DNA of 64,000 nucleotides from Pseudomonas sp. MWU13-2105 (GCF_023242315.1 NZ_JALLIY010000014.1:124001-188000), one strand, 5' to 3'; shown: positions 44,830 through 53,557, counted from the first letter of the stretch. The notes: generated by a model from the letters alone, not told the origin. Translations and numbers: made by a program.

Positions 44830-44893
44830 AGAAACCTTCTGTGGAAAAAGGTGGTTCAGGACAGATTAACCCTGAACGGCTATCGATGATGGG

Positions 44894-44920
44894 TTATCGA
44901 CCCGATAGGAGCCGGCTTTA
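44894..44920 (-). promoter_or_regulatory. FliA (sigma-28) promoter of cheV
   Basis: Read on the minus strand: TAAAGCCG, 11 bases, GTCGATAA. The consensus is TAAAGTTT-N11-GCCGATAA, so 5 of 8 and 7 of 8 positions match at the exact spacing. It is 65 bases upstream of the cheV start. Confidence 0.65.
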
Positions 44921-44936
44921 GTTTGAATATCTCGTT

Positions 44937-45017
44937 GGAGCGGTGCTTGTCGGATCGCCGCACCGCCGCGAAGAGGCCCTCAAGAGCGCCAGAAGCTTCG
45001 CGGGCAAGCTCCGCTCC
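44937..45017. repeat. REP inverted pair
   Basis: GGAGCGGTGCTTG at 44937-44949 and CAAGCTCCGCTCC at 45005-45017 pair at 12 of 13 positions. The centre contains GCCCTCAAGAGCGCC, similar to the centre of the 42102 element. It lies between cheV and norR, upstream of the cheV promoter. Confidence 0.65.
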
Positions 45018-45050
45018 CACAGACGCACCGTCGGCTTGAGTTGCATTTTG

Positions 45051-46601
45051 TCATTTCAAACCCAGTCGTTTAGCCATCCGTCCCAGGTTCGCCCGGTCCA
45101 GGCCCAGTTCCCGGGCAGCGCTCGCCCAATTGTGCTGGTGTCGTTCCAGGCAGGTGACGATCAGTTGCCGTTGGTAGCTTTCCGTGGCCTGGCGCAGATC
45201 GACAGCGGTTCCGAGCTCCGGCGCAGCGGGGACAGGCTCGTGCGAGGTCGCAGCGACGGTCGTCGGCAGGTCCAGGTCGGCCGCGCTCAGGCTGAGGATC
45301 TTCGGCCGTTCCCGGCAATTGCCCAGGGCCTTCAAGGCACTGCGCCCGATCAGGTGTTCCAGCTCGCGGACGTTGCCCGGCCAGTTGTACGCCAACAGCG
45401 CCGCCTGTGCGTCCTGGCCCAGGCGCAAGCTGCCCAGGCCCATGCGCGAGCGGTTCTGCTCCAGAAAAAAGCCGCTCAGGAGCAATACATCGCGACCGCG
45501 CTCGCGCAGGGCCGGCACTTGCAGCGGATAGACACTCAGGCGATGGTAGAAGTCGGCCCGATAGCGCCCGCTGCGCACTTCTTCGGCCAGGTCGCGGTTG
45601 GTGGCGGCGATCAGCCGGACATCCACCTGATGCTCGCGGTCCGAGCCCAGCCTTTGTAGCTGGCCGCTTTGCAGCACCCGCAGCAATTTGGCCTGGACAC
45701 TCAGCGACAGCTCGCCGACCTCATCGAGAAACAGCGTGCCGCCATTGGCCAGTTCGAATTTGCCGCGGCGATCGCTTACGGCTCCGGTAAAGGCGCCGCG
45801 CACATGGCCGAACAGCTCGCTTTCCACCAGGGTGTCCGGCAGGGCCGCGCAGTTGAGGCTGATGATGGGTTTTTCCGCGCGCGCGGAGGCGGCATGGATC
45901 GCCTGGGCCACCAGTTCCTTGCCGACCCCGGTTTCGCCGGTGATCAGCACCGTCAGGTCGCTGCCCCCGACCAGCTTGATCTCTTCCACCAGGCGCTTGT
46001 GGGCTTTGCTCTGGCCGATCATTTCGCGATTGTGCCCGCCGTTGGCCTGGCGATAGAGCTCGGCGCGCTGGTGCTCGTCCTCGGCGCGCAAGGCCAGGCG
46101 CTCGATACGTTCGGCGACGTTGACCGTGGCCGCCGCCAGGCTGGCGAAAGCCTGCAGGGCGTCGAGCTCGATCCGCTCGAAGCGCTCCGGGTCGAGGGCG
46201 TCGAGGGTCAGCAGGCCCCAGGGGCGTTCGTCGATAAATAGCGGGCAGCCCAGGCAGTCATGGACCTCCAGGTGCTCGGTCAAGCCATCCACCAGGCCGT
46301 CGTAAGGATCCGGCAGATCGCTATCGCTGTCGAAACGGGTCGGCCCGTGGCTGCCGAGGAGGATCTGGAAACGCGGATGCTCGCTGACCTTGAAGCGCCG
46401 CCCGAGGGTGTCGGGGCTCAGGCCATCGACGGCCAGCGGCACCAGCCACTCGCCGTCGAGGCGCAGCAGCGCTGCGGCGTCACAGGGCAGGAGCGCGCGC
46501 ATGGCTTCGAGCAGACGTCGATAGCGTTCACGTTCGGGCAGTTCCCGTGAGAGATCCGATACCAATGGCAGTAGGGTGGTCAGCAGGAGTTTTGCAGTCA
46601 T
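45051..46601 (-). CDS. norR: Nitric oxide-responsive sigma-54 activator NorR
   Basis: A 516-residue enhancer-binding protein. The N-terminal GAF domain (about 20-170) holds the non-haem iron that binds NO in the family. The AAA+ domain (about 190-420) has Walker A GETGVGKELVAQ, the sigma-54 contact loop GAFTGA, and Walker B GGTLFLDEV. The C-terminal helix-turn-helix is NWASAARELGLDRANLGRMA. It is divergent from hmp, with its binding sites between them. AGGAG precedes the ATG. In P. aeruginosa the equivalent next to the flavohaemoglobin gene is called FhpR. Confidence 0.93.
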   Translation of the reverse strand: MTAKLLLTTLLPLVSDLSRELPERERYRRLLEAMRALLPCDAAALLRLDGEWLVPLAVDGLSPDTLGRRFKVSEHPRFQILLGSHGPTRFDSDSDLPDPYDGLVDGLTEHLEVHDCLGCPLFIDERPWGLLTLDALDPERFERIELDALQAFASLAAATVNVAERIERLALRAEDEHQRAELYRQANGGHNREMIGQSKAHKRLVEEIKLVGGSDLTVLITGETGVGKELVAQAIHAASARAEKPIISLNCAALPDTLVESELFGHVRGAFTGAVSDRRGKFELANGGTLFLDEVGELSLSVQAKLLRVLQSGQLQRLGSDREHQVDVRLIAATNRDLAEEVRSGRYRADFYHRLSVYPLQVPALRERGRDVLLLSGFFLEQNRSRMGLGSLRLGQDAQAALLAYNWPGNVRELEHLIGRSALKALGNCRERPKILSLSAADLDLPTTVAATSHEPVPAAPELGTAVDLRQATESYQRQLIVTCLERHQHNWASAARELGLDRANLGRMAKRLGLK

Positions 46602-46653
46602 ATTGACTCCTATGGTGTCGGATTGACTATAAGGTGATTGTAGTCTTTATGAC
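46597..46653. promoter_or_regulatory. Three NorR binding sites
   Basis: GTC-N5-GAC, containing the core GT-N7-AC, occurs at 46597-46607, 46617-46627 and 46643-46653. The last extends to TAGTC-TTTAT-GACTA. Three sites are also known upstream of E. coli norV. The first overlaps the norR start codon, which suggests autoregulation. Confidence 0.75.
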
Positions 46654-46664
46654 TAATACTATTT

Positions 46665-46677
46665 TAAACTATTGATT
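46665..46677 (-). promoter_or_regulatory. IHF binding site
   Basis: On the minus strand AATCAA-TAGT-TTA fits WATCAA-N4-TTR at every fixed position. It lies between the NorR sites and the -24 element, where IHF bends DNA for sigma-54 activation. Confidence 0.6.
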
Positions 46678-46694
46678 TATATAATTTTTATTTG

Positions 46695-46710
46695 TGGCAT
46701 GAAGTGTGAT
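46695..46710 (+). promoter_or_regulatory. Degenerate sigma-54 promoter of hmp
   Basis: TGGCATG-N4-GTGAT. The -24 part matches the TGGCAYG consensus fully. The -12 part has GA in place of the usual GC, at the correct ten-base spacing from GG. The context supports it, but the -12 mismatch lowers confidence. Confidence 0.45.
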
Positions 46711-46756
46711 TGATAAAGGTCAGTCCAGATAAGATCTCACACCCAGGAGTTGACCC

Positions 46757-47938
46757 ATGCTGAGCGTTCAAGACCGTGCCATCGTCAAATCGACTGTCCC
46801 ACTGCTGGAAAGTGGCGGCGAGGCATTGATCACGCATTTCTACCGGATGATGCTGTCCGAGTACCCGCAGGTACGTCCGCTGTTCAACCAGGCCCACCAG
46901 TCCAGCGGTGACCAGCCCCGGGCCCTGGCCAACGGCGTATTGATGTATGCCCGGCATATCGACCAGCTCGACCAGTTGGGCGACCTGGTGGCCAAGATCA
47001 TCAACAAGCACGTTGCGCTGCAGATTCTCCCGGAGCACTACCCGATTGTCGGCACTTGTTTGCTGCGGGCCATTCACGAAGTGCTCGGCGAGGAAATCGC
47101 CACGCCCGAGGTGATGAGTGCCTGGGGCGCGGCCTACAACCAGCTGGCCGATATCCTGATCGGTGCCGAAACCGCTATTTACGACGAGAAGGCCCTGGCG
47201 CACGGCGGCTGGCGCGGTGCGCGGTTGTTCAAGGTGGCGGCCAAGGTCGAGGAAAGCCAGGAAATCACCTCGTTCTACTTCGAGCCGGTGGACGGCCAGC
47301 CGGTCCTGGCTTTCATCCCCGGGCAGTACATCGGTATGAAGCTGGTCATCGACGGCGAAGAGGTGCGGCGCAACTACTCGCTCTCGGCGCTGGCGAAGGC
47401 CGGGCAGTATCGGATCAGCGTCAAGCGCGAGGCCGGTGGGAAGGTCTCGAACTACCTGCATGATCAATTGGCCATCGGCGCGACCCTGGAGCTGTTCCCG
47501 CCGGCCGGAGAGTTCATCCTGGCGGCCGGCGACAAGCCCTTGGTATTGATCAGCGGCGGGGTCGGGATTACGCCGACCTTGCCGATGCTCGAGGCGGCGT
47601 TGGCGGGCGAGCGGCCGGTGCATTTCATCCACTGCGCGCGCAACGGCCAGGTGCATGCCTTCCGTGACTGGGTCGATGGCCTGGCCGAGCGTCATCCACA
47701 ACTCAAGCGCTTCTATTGTTATGCCGAGGATGACGGCATCAGCCCTGCGGCGGACAAGGTCGGCCTGTTGAGCCAGGAGCAGTTGGCCGAGTGGTTGCCA
47801 CAGGAGCGTGACCTGGACGCCTATTTCCTCGGGCCCAAGGGGTTCATGGGCGCGATCAAGCGTCACCTGAAAGCCCTGGGGGTGCCGGAGCAGCAGAGCC
47901 GCTATGAGTTCTTCGGCCCGGCCGCGGCCCTGGAATAA
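46757..47938 (+). CDS. hmp: Flavohaemoprotein, nitric oxide dioxygenase
   Basis: A 393-residue enzyme that oxidises NO to nitrate with oxygen and NAD(P)H. The globin domain (1-140) has the B10 tyrosine in ITHFYRMML and the proximal haem His in NKHVALQILPEHYPIV. The FAD domain (about 150-255) has GQYIGMKL and RRNYSLSAL. The NAD domain has SGGVGITPTLPML and ends RYEFFGPAAALE. It is also called fhp or hmpA in pseudomonads. Control by NorR from the shared intergenic region is expected. Confidence 0.96.
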   Translation: MLSVQDRAIVKSTVPLLESGGEALITHFYRMMLSEYPQVRPLFNQAHQSSGDQPRALANGVLMYARHIDQLDQLGDLVAKIINKHVALQILPEHYPIVGTCLLRAIHEVLGEEIATPEVMSAWGAAYNQLADILIGAETAIYDEKALAHGGWRGARLFKVAAKVEESQEITSFYFEPVDGQPVLAFIPGQYIGMKLVIDGEEVRRNYSLSALAKAGQYRISVKREAGGKVSNYLHDQLAIGATLELFPPAGEFILAAGDKPLVLISGGVGITPTLPMLEAALAGERPVHFIHCARNGQVHAFRDWVDGLAERHPQLKRFYCYAEDDGISPAADKVGLLSQEQLAEWLPQERDLDAYFLGPKGFMGAIKRHLKALGVPEQQSRYEFFGPAAALE

Positions 47939-48289
47939 CCGCCGCGACCGCCGTGGTCGGCCCGTTGGCCGCGGCGGTCGGGAGGATGGAGCAGTGGCTG
48001 GGCAAAATCCCTTGGCGCGTTAATCCCGGTTTAATCGGCTTGTCGTTAAGTCGCCGATCATTGTCGGCGAATTTGTGGTGGTTTACCCATACTCCCGCAG
48101 ACGCTGGCGGGGTGTGTTCAATACGCTCAAAGGTCATGGTCAACGTGTAGACTTGCGGACGAAGCAGGTTCGCCGGGTTGAAACGAGTGGATTACGACCT
48201 GTGGGCCTATGGGATACAACCTCGGTTCGATGCCGCAGCACGCTGCGCGGCCCCAGGGCCGATCCAACAACGAGTCAAAGGGAAACGGG
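47939..48289. other. Spacer between hmp and dsbB
   Basis: No gene is recognised in these 351 bases. CCGCCGCG at 47939 and CGCGGCGG ending at 47977 form a GC-rich hairpin just after the hmp stop, without a T tract; it may still slow polymerase. A second small inverted repeat, CCCGC/GCGGG, lies near 48094-48111. The dsbB promoter is probably in the right half but is not clear. Confidence 0.5.
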
Positions 48290-48799
48290 ATGACTGACGA
48301 AATGATGCGGCTGGGACGGGAAAAGCGCTTTCTGGTCCTGCTGGGGGTGGTCTGCCTCGCCTTGATCGGCGGTGCCTTGTACATGCAGGTGGTGCTGGGC
48401 GAATTGCCTTGTCCGCTATGTATCCTGCAGCGCTATGCCTTGCTGTTCATTGCCCTGTTTGCCTTTATCGGCGCCGGCATGCGCACCCGGCGCAGTCTCA
48501 CGGTGCTGGAGGTGCTGGTGTGGCTGAGTGCCGTCGGCGGCATCATTGCCGCGGGTCGCCACGTCTATATCCAGGCCAACCCGGCGGTGAGCTGCGGCAT
48601 CGACGTGCTGCAACCGATCGTCGATGGCCTGCCCCTGGCGTCGGTCTTCCCGTTGGGCTTCCAGGTCGAGGGTTTCTGCGAGACGCCGTATCCGCCGGTG
48701 CTGGGCCTGTCCCTGGCGCAGTGGGCGCTGGTGGCCTTCGTGCTGACGGTGTTGCTGGTGCCGGTGGGTATCTACCGTAATCGGCGGAAAAACCGCTGA
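48290..48799 (+). CDS. dsbB: Disulfide bond formation protein DsbB
   Basis: A 169-residue inner membrane protein with four helices that reoxidises DsbA and passes electrons to quinone. The first redox pair is CPLC (Cys41, Cys44) in ELPCPLCILQRYALL. The second pair is in the other periplasmic loop (AVSCGIDVLQ and EGFCETPYPP). The ATG at 48290 has GGGAAACGGG upstream. A terminator follows. Pseudomonas often carry a second DsbB-like gene elsewhere. Confidence 0.94.
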   Translation: MTDEMMRLGREKRFLVLLGVVCLALIGGALYMQVVLGELPCPLCILQRYALLFIALFAFIGAGMRTRRSLTVLEVLVWLSAVGGIIAAGRHVYIQANPAVSCGIDVLQPIVDGLPLASVFPLGFQVEGFCETPYPPVLGLSLAQWALVAFVLTVLLVPVGIYRNRRKNR

Positions 48800-48848
48800 T
48801 TACGGCGGTGAGCCCTTGCGGCTGATCCCAGCCGCTGCCCCTTGAAAA

Positions 48849-48886
48849 ACGCCCCGATCTTTCATGTAAGATCGGGGCGTTTTTAT
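48849..48886 (+). terminator. Terminator of dsbB
   Basis: CGCCCCGATCT and AGATCGGGGCG form a perfect 11-base stem followed by TTTTT. Confidence 0.9.
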
Positions 48887-49626
48887 GTTCGCCAGCCGCG
48901 ATAAAAGCGCCTTGATGGCGGACAAGAAAAGGGCTGAAAAAACTGCGACATATTGTCACGTCGCAGGTGTCGCACTGCTTGTTTCTGACCGCGATGTCAT
49001 CTTCTGATTGACAGCCACCCTCGAAAAAGTTCCCTGGTTCCTCCTGTGTTCCGCACCTGTGCAGGCGTCGCCCCTATCCGCACCAAAGACCTACTCAATG
49101 CCCCGTCACGCTTGGGCCAGAGCCCCTTTCAAGGCGTTTGGCAGGGCGATTTCAGGACGGATCAGTTGTCGAACAAAAGAGCGGTTCACGGCTTTTTGTT
49201 GAGAATGAAAAGCGATACGATTCATGATCGTTGCAAAAATGGTTAATGATTGTTGCGTGATTTGATAAAAAATATTTCAGGATGAGACGTGGTTTATAAA
49301 ACGCGACCTAACTACAATCGCCGCACTGAATGTCCGGCGCCGCTCTGCCTGAGCGCAATAGGGCGGTTGAAGGGCGCAAGGGCGCCATGCGACCCCTGGT
49401 GCTGGCAACCTTTCCAAGTATCCGCACCAAATGGAATTGGTCTGTAACAAGGCCTATGACCCAAGAAATCGAATAAGAACTCACGCCCGTTCCAGAGGTG
49501 CCGATCAGCGATTGGCGCGACGGACAGGCCCTTATTCAATCGGAAAAAATTGCCAACCCTTGGCAGGGTGAAGTGTTGGCTATCGAAACCCAACTGCATT
49601 GCGCAAGCTGCTTTAGAGGTCGTGAG
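48887..49626 (+). other. Long control region upstream of cyoABCDE
   Basis: About 740 bases without a gene. A/T-rich sequence at 49200-49320 with TACAAT at 49313-49318 is the likely promoter zone, which would leave a leader of about 300 bases. TTGAT-AAAA-AATAT at 49262-49275 is only a half match to an Anr box. The leader holds no recognised riboswitch. The cyo operon is known in P. putida to answer to oxygen and carbon source through Anr and Crc. Confidence 0.5.
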
Positions 49627-50565
49627 ATGAGTAAAACAAGGTATCCCAGATTCTTAGGCTTATTGCCACTGCTCGGCACGTTGTTGCTGGGAGGGTGCAA
49701 CATGACCTTGCTCGACCCGAAGGGTCAGGTGGGCCTGGACGAACGTAACCTGATCATCACCGCTACGCTGCTGATGCTGTTGGTCGTGGTGCCGGTCATC
49801 CTGATGACCTTTGCCTTCGCCTGGAAATACCGCGCGTCGAACAAGGACGCCACCTACGCACCGAAATGGAACCACTCGACCAAGATCGAAATCGTGGTCT
49901 GGGCCGTTCCCGCGATCATCATCCTGTTCCTGGGCATCGTCACCTACAAGTCGACCCACGCCCTGGACCCGTATCGTCCGCTGGAATCCGACGTCAAGCC
50001 GATCACCGTCGAAGTGGTCGCGCTGGACTGGAAATGGCTGTTCATCTACCCGGAACAAGGCATTGCCACCGTCAACAAGCTGGTCTTCCCGGCCAAGACC
50101 CCGGTGAACTTCAAGATCACTTCCGACAGCGTGATGAACTCGTTCTTCATCCCGGGCCTGGGCGGTCAGATCTACGCCATGGCCGGTATGCAGACCAAGC
50201 TGCACCTGATCTCCAACGAGAATCATGAGTACGAAGGGATTTCCGCCAACTACAGCGGCGCCGGCTTCACCGGTATGAAATTCAAAGCGACCGCAACCAG
50301 CCAGGCGGATTTCGATGCCTGGGTAGCTGAGGTCAAGAAGGCACCTAAACAGCTTGAACAAGCTGAATACGCGGACCTTTCCAAGCCAAGCCAGGACAAT
50401 CCGGTCGCGCTTTATTCCTCCGTTACACCGAACCTGTTCCAGATCATCGTCGACAAGTACGAAGGTATGAAAGCAGGCAAGCCGGTCGAGCACGAGAAGA
50501 AAGAAGTGGCCGCGACGGAAGGAATGGACATGAGCTCGCATTCAGCTGCCGGGGCAGAGGAGTAA
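49627..50565 (+). CDS. cyoA: Cytochrome bo3 ubiquinol oxidase subunit II
   Basis: A 312-residue lipoprotein subunit. The signal ends in the lipobox LLGGC. Two membrane helices follow (about 45-70 and 90-110), then a periplasmic cupredoxin domain that has lost the copper-A ligands, as expected for quinol oxidases. Motifs are WKYRASNKDATYAPKWNHSTKIE and NSFFIPGLGGQIYAMAGMQ. The ATG at 49627 fits the lipoprotein start. First gene of the operon, 3 bases before cyoB. Confidence 0.96.
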   Translation: MSKTRYPRFLGLLPLLGTLLLGGCNMTLLDPKGQVGLDERNLIITATLLMLLVVVPVILMTFAFAWKYRASNKDATYAPKWNHSTKIEIVVWAVPAIIILFLGIVTYKSTHALDPYRPLESDVKPITVEVVALDWKWLFIYPEQGIATVNKLVFPAKTPVNFKITSDSVMNSFFIPGLGGQIYAMAGMQTKLHLISNENHEYEGISANYSGAGFTGMKFKATATSQADFDAWVAEVKKAPKQLEQAEYADLSKPSQDNPVALYSSVTPNLFQIIVDKYEGMKAGKPVEHEKKEVAATEGMDMSSHSAAGAEE

Positions 50566-50568
50566 ACG

Positions 50569-52587
50569 ATGTTTGGTAAATTAAGTTGGGAAGCGGTCCC
50601 GTTCCACGAACCGATTGTCATGATCACGCTGGCGATGATTGCCGTCGGTGGCCTGGCGTTGTTCGCGGCGATCACTTACTTCAAGAAGTGGACCTACCTG
50701 TGGACCGAGTGGCTGACTTCGGTCGACCACAAGAAAATCGGTGTCATGTACATCATCGTGGCCATGGTCATGCTGCTGCGCGGTTTCTCCGACGCCATCA
50801 TGATGCGGACCCAGTTGGCCATGGCCACCGAGGGTTCGCCTGGCTACCTGCCGCCTCACCACTATGACCAGATCTTCACCGCCCACGGTGTGATCATGAT
50901 CATCTTCATGGCGATGCCTTTCTTCACCGGCCTGATGAACATCGTCGTGCCGCTGCAGATCGGTGCGCGTGACGTGGCCTATCCGTTCCTGAACTCCCTG
51001 AGTTTCTGGCTGCTGGTTTCCGGCGTGGTGCTGATCAACGTTTCCCTGGGTGTCGGCGAATTCGCCAAGACCGGTTGGGTTGCGTATCCGCCGCTGTCGG
51101 GCCTGCAATACAGTCCGGGCGTCGGGGTGGATTACTATATCTGGGCGCTCCAGCTATCAGGGCTGGGTACGACGCTGACCGGGGTGAACTTCCTGGCCAC
51201 CGTGCTGAAAATGCGTACCCCCGGCATGAAGATGATGGACATGCCGATCTTCACCTGGACCTGCACCTGGGCCAACGTGCTGATCGTCGCTTCGTTCCCG
51301 ATCCTCACCGCGACACTGGCTTTGCTGACGCTTGACCGCTACATGGATTTCCACATTTTCACCAATGAACTGGGTGGAAATCCGATGATGTACGTCAACC
51401 TGTTCTGGGCCTGGGGTCACCCCGAGGTGTACATCCTGATCCTGCCGGCGTTCGGGGTTTTCTCCGAAGTCATCTCGACCTTCTCCGGCAAGAAACTGTT
51501 CGGCCACCACTCGATGATCTACGCCAGCGGCGCGATCTCGGTGCTGGGTTTCATGGTTTGGCTGCACCACTTCTTCACCATGGGTTCGGGTGCCAACGTC
51601 AACGCCTTCTTCGGCCTGGCGACCATGCTGATCTCGATCCCGACGGGGGTGAAGCTCTTCAACTGGCTGTTCACCATCTATCGTGGCCGCCTGCGTTTCA
51701 CCAGCCAGGTTCTCTGGACCCTGGGCTTCATGGTGACCTTCGCCATCGGCGGCATGACCGGCGTACTGCTGGCCATCCCGGGTGCTGACTTCGTCCTGCA
51801 CAACAGCCTGTTCGTGATCGCGCACTTCCACAACGTGATCATCGGTGGTGCGGTATTCGGTTACATCGCCGGCTTCAGCTTCTGGTTCCCGAAAGCGTTC
51901 GGCTTCAAGCTGCACGAAGGCTGGGGCAAGGCAGCGTTCTGGTTCTGGATTTCCGGCTTCTTCGTCGCGTTCATGCCGCTCTATGCTCTGGGCTTCATGG
52001 GCATGACCCGTCGCCTGAACGCCAGCACCAACCCTGAGTGGGTGCCTTACCTGTACGTCGCGCTGTTCGGTGCCATTCTGATCGCCTTCGGTATCGCTTC
52101 GCAATTGATCCAGATCTATGTCAGCGTGCGTGACCGCAAGCAGAACATGGATGTGACCGGCGACCCATGGAACGGCCATACCCTGGAATGGTCGACCTCT
52201 TCGCCACCACCGTTCTACAACTTCGCCGAACTGCCGAAAGCCGATGTGGTCGACGCGTTCACCGAAGCCAAGGAAGACGGTACCGCGTACTCGGTGCCCA
52301 AGCGCTACCAGCCGATCCACATGCCGAACAACACCGCGACCGGCCTGGTCATGGGCGCTCTGCTGACCGTGTTCGGTTTCGCGATGATCTGGCACATCTG
52401 GTGGATGGCCATCGCTGGCCTGGCCGGTACCGTGATCTATTTCATCATCCACATCTCGCGTGATGATCAGGGTTACATGGTGCCAGTGGACGTCATCGAG
52501 CGTATCGAAGCTGAACAGCACAAGGTGCTGGCGGCAGCGAAAGTGACTCCTGCCACCCGTGTTGAATCTTCGCTGGAAAAGGCTTAA
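50569..52587 (+). CDS. cyoB: Cytochrome bo3 ubiquinol oxidase subunit I
   Basis: A 672-residue catalytic subunit with about 15 membrane helices. It reduces oxygen at the haem o3-CuB site and pumps protons. The CuB ligands and cross-linked tyrosine are in WAWGHPEVYILILPAFGVFSE and WLHHFFTMG, and haem ligands are in FVIAHFHNVIIGG. The low-spin haem His is in TAHGVIMIIFMAMP. The D-pathway region NIVVPLQIGARDVAYPFLN is intact. Confidence 0.98.
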   Translation: MFGKLSWEAVPFHEPIVMITLAMIAVGGLALFAAITYFKKWTYLWTEWLTSVDHKKIGVMYIIVAMVMLLRGFSDAIMMRTQLAMATEGSPGYLPPHHYDQIFTAHGVIMIIFMAMPFFTGLMNIVVPLQIGARDVAYPFLNSLSFWLLVSGVVLINVSLGVGEFAKTGWVAYPPLSGLQYSPGVGVDYYIWALQLSGLGTTLTGVNFLATVLKMRTPGMKMMDMPIFTWTCTWANVLIVASFPILTATLALLTLDRYMDFHIFTNELGGNPMMYVNLFWAWGHPEVYILILPAFGVFSEVISTFSGKKLFGHHSMIYASGAISVLGFMVWLHHFFTMGSGANVNAFFGLATMLISIPTGVKLFNWLFTIYRGRLRFTSQVLWTLGFMVTFAIGGMTGVLLAIPGADFVLHNSLFVIAHFHNVIIGGAVFGYIAGFSFWFPKAFGFKLHEGWGKAAFWFWISGFFVAFMPLYALGFMGMTRRLNASTNPEWVPYLYVALFGAILIAFGIASQLIQIYVSVRDRKQNMDVTGDPWNGHTLEWSTSSPPPFYNFAELPKADVVDAFTEAKEDGTAYSVPKRYQPIHMPNNTATGLVMGALLTVFGFAMIWHIWWMAIAGLAGTVIYFIIHISRDDQGYMVPVDVIERIEAEQHKVLAAAKVTPATRVESSLEKA

Positions 52588-52590
52588 ACC

Positions 52591-53217
52591 ATGTCGAATG
52601 CAGTGACTCATGCTGGACACGCCCATGGCCATGACCATGGGCACGATGACCACCACCACGATACGAGCGAGATGACCGTCTTCGGTTTCTGGCTCTACCT
52701 GATGACCGACTGCATCCTGTTTGCGTCGATCTTCGCAGCGTACGCGGTGCTGGTTAACAACGTCGCCGGTGGCCCGTCGGGCCACGACATCTTCGAACTG
52801 CCGTACGTGCTGGGCGAAACCGCCTGCCTGTTGCTCAGTTCGATCACCTACGGCTTCGCCATGCTGGCGGTGTTCAAGGGCAAGAAAAGTCAGGTCCTGT
52901 TCTGGTTGGCGATCACCTTCCTCTTCGGCCTGGGCTTCATCGGCATGGAAATCAACGAATTCCACAAGCTGATCGAAGAAGGCTACGGTCCTAACCGCAG
53001 CGGCTTCCTGTCCGGTTTCTTCACCCTGGTCGGGACCCACGGTCTGCACGTCACCAGCGGCCTGATCTGGATGGCCGTGATGATGTACCAGGTCTGGAAA
53101 AACGGCCTGACGCCAAGCAACACCACCCGCCTGAGCTGCCTGAGCCTGTTCTGGCACTTCCTGGACGTCGTGTGGATCTGTGTATTCACCGTTGTTTACC
53201 TGATGGGGACTCTGTAA
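52591..53217 (+). CDS. cyoC: Cytochrome bo3 ubiquinol oxidase subunit III
   Basis: A 208-residue membrane protein with five helices. The cytoplasmic N-terminus is very rich in histidine (about 10 His within residues 7-24, HAGHAHGHDHGHDDHHH), possibly metal-binding. Typical segments are FGFWLYLMTDCILFASIFA and SGFLSGFFTLVGTHGLHV. The stop is directly adjacent to the cyoD start. Confidence 0.97.
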   Translation: MSNAVTHAGHAHGHDHGHDDHHHDTSEMTVFGFWLYLMTDCILFASIFAAYAVLVNNVAGGPSGHDIFELPYVLGETACLLLSSITYGFAMLAVFKGKKSQVLFWLAITFLFGLGFIGMEINEFHKLIEEGYGPNRSGFLSGFFTLVGTHGLHVTSGLIWMAVMMYQVWKNGLTPSNTTRLSCLSLFWHFLDVVWICVFTVVYLMGTL

Positions 53218-53547
53218 ATGGCTAATGCACAGCATTCCAGTGATGCCAACCACGGCAGCGTGAAGTCCTACATGGTCGGCTTTGTCCTGTCGATCATCCT
53301 GACGATCATTCCGTTCGGCCTGGTGATGTACCCATCGCTGCCCAAGGCGGCGACCCTGTGGATCGTTCTGGCCTTCGCCGTGATCCAGGTGCTGGTGCAC
53401 CTGGTGTACTTCCTGCACCTGGACCGTTCCGCGGCGCAGCGTAACAACGTGGTGGCGTTTATCTTCGCGGCACTGGTGATTGTCCTGCTGGTGGGTCTGT
53501 CGCTGTGGATCATGTTCAGCATCCACACCGTCATGATGGCGAAGTGA
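53218..53547 (+). CDS. cyoD: Cytochrome bo3 ubiquinol oxidase subunit IV
   Basis: A 109-residue subunit with three membrane helices, which aids CuB binding and assembly. The opening SVKSYMVGFVLSIILTIIPF and VLVHLVYFLHLDRS are typical. It directly abuts cyoC, with cyoE 10 bases downstream. Confidence 0.97.
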   Translation: MANAQHSSDANHGSVKSYMVGFVLSIILTIIPFGLVMYPSLPKAATLWIVLAFAVIQVLVHLVYFLHLDRSAAQRNNVVAFIFAALVIVLLVGLSLWIMFSIHTVMMAK

Positions 53548-53557
53548 GGTAAACCCG

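Noticed and set aside
47939..47977. Intrinsic terminator after hmp
   Set aside because: The GC-rich hairpin has no T tract, so it was recorded only as a possible pause in the spacer.
49200..49230. Fur box in the cyo leader (GAGAATGAAAAGCGATACG)
   Set aside because: Too many mismatches to the 19-base Fur consensus, and no iron-related gene is adjacent.
49262..49275. Anr box upstream of cyoA
   Set aside because: Only the TTGAT half matches. The second half reads AATAT instead of ATCAA, and the position relative to the likely -10 does not fit a standard site.
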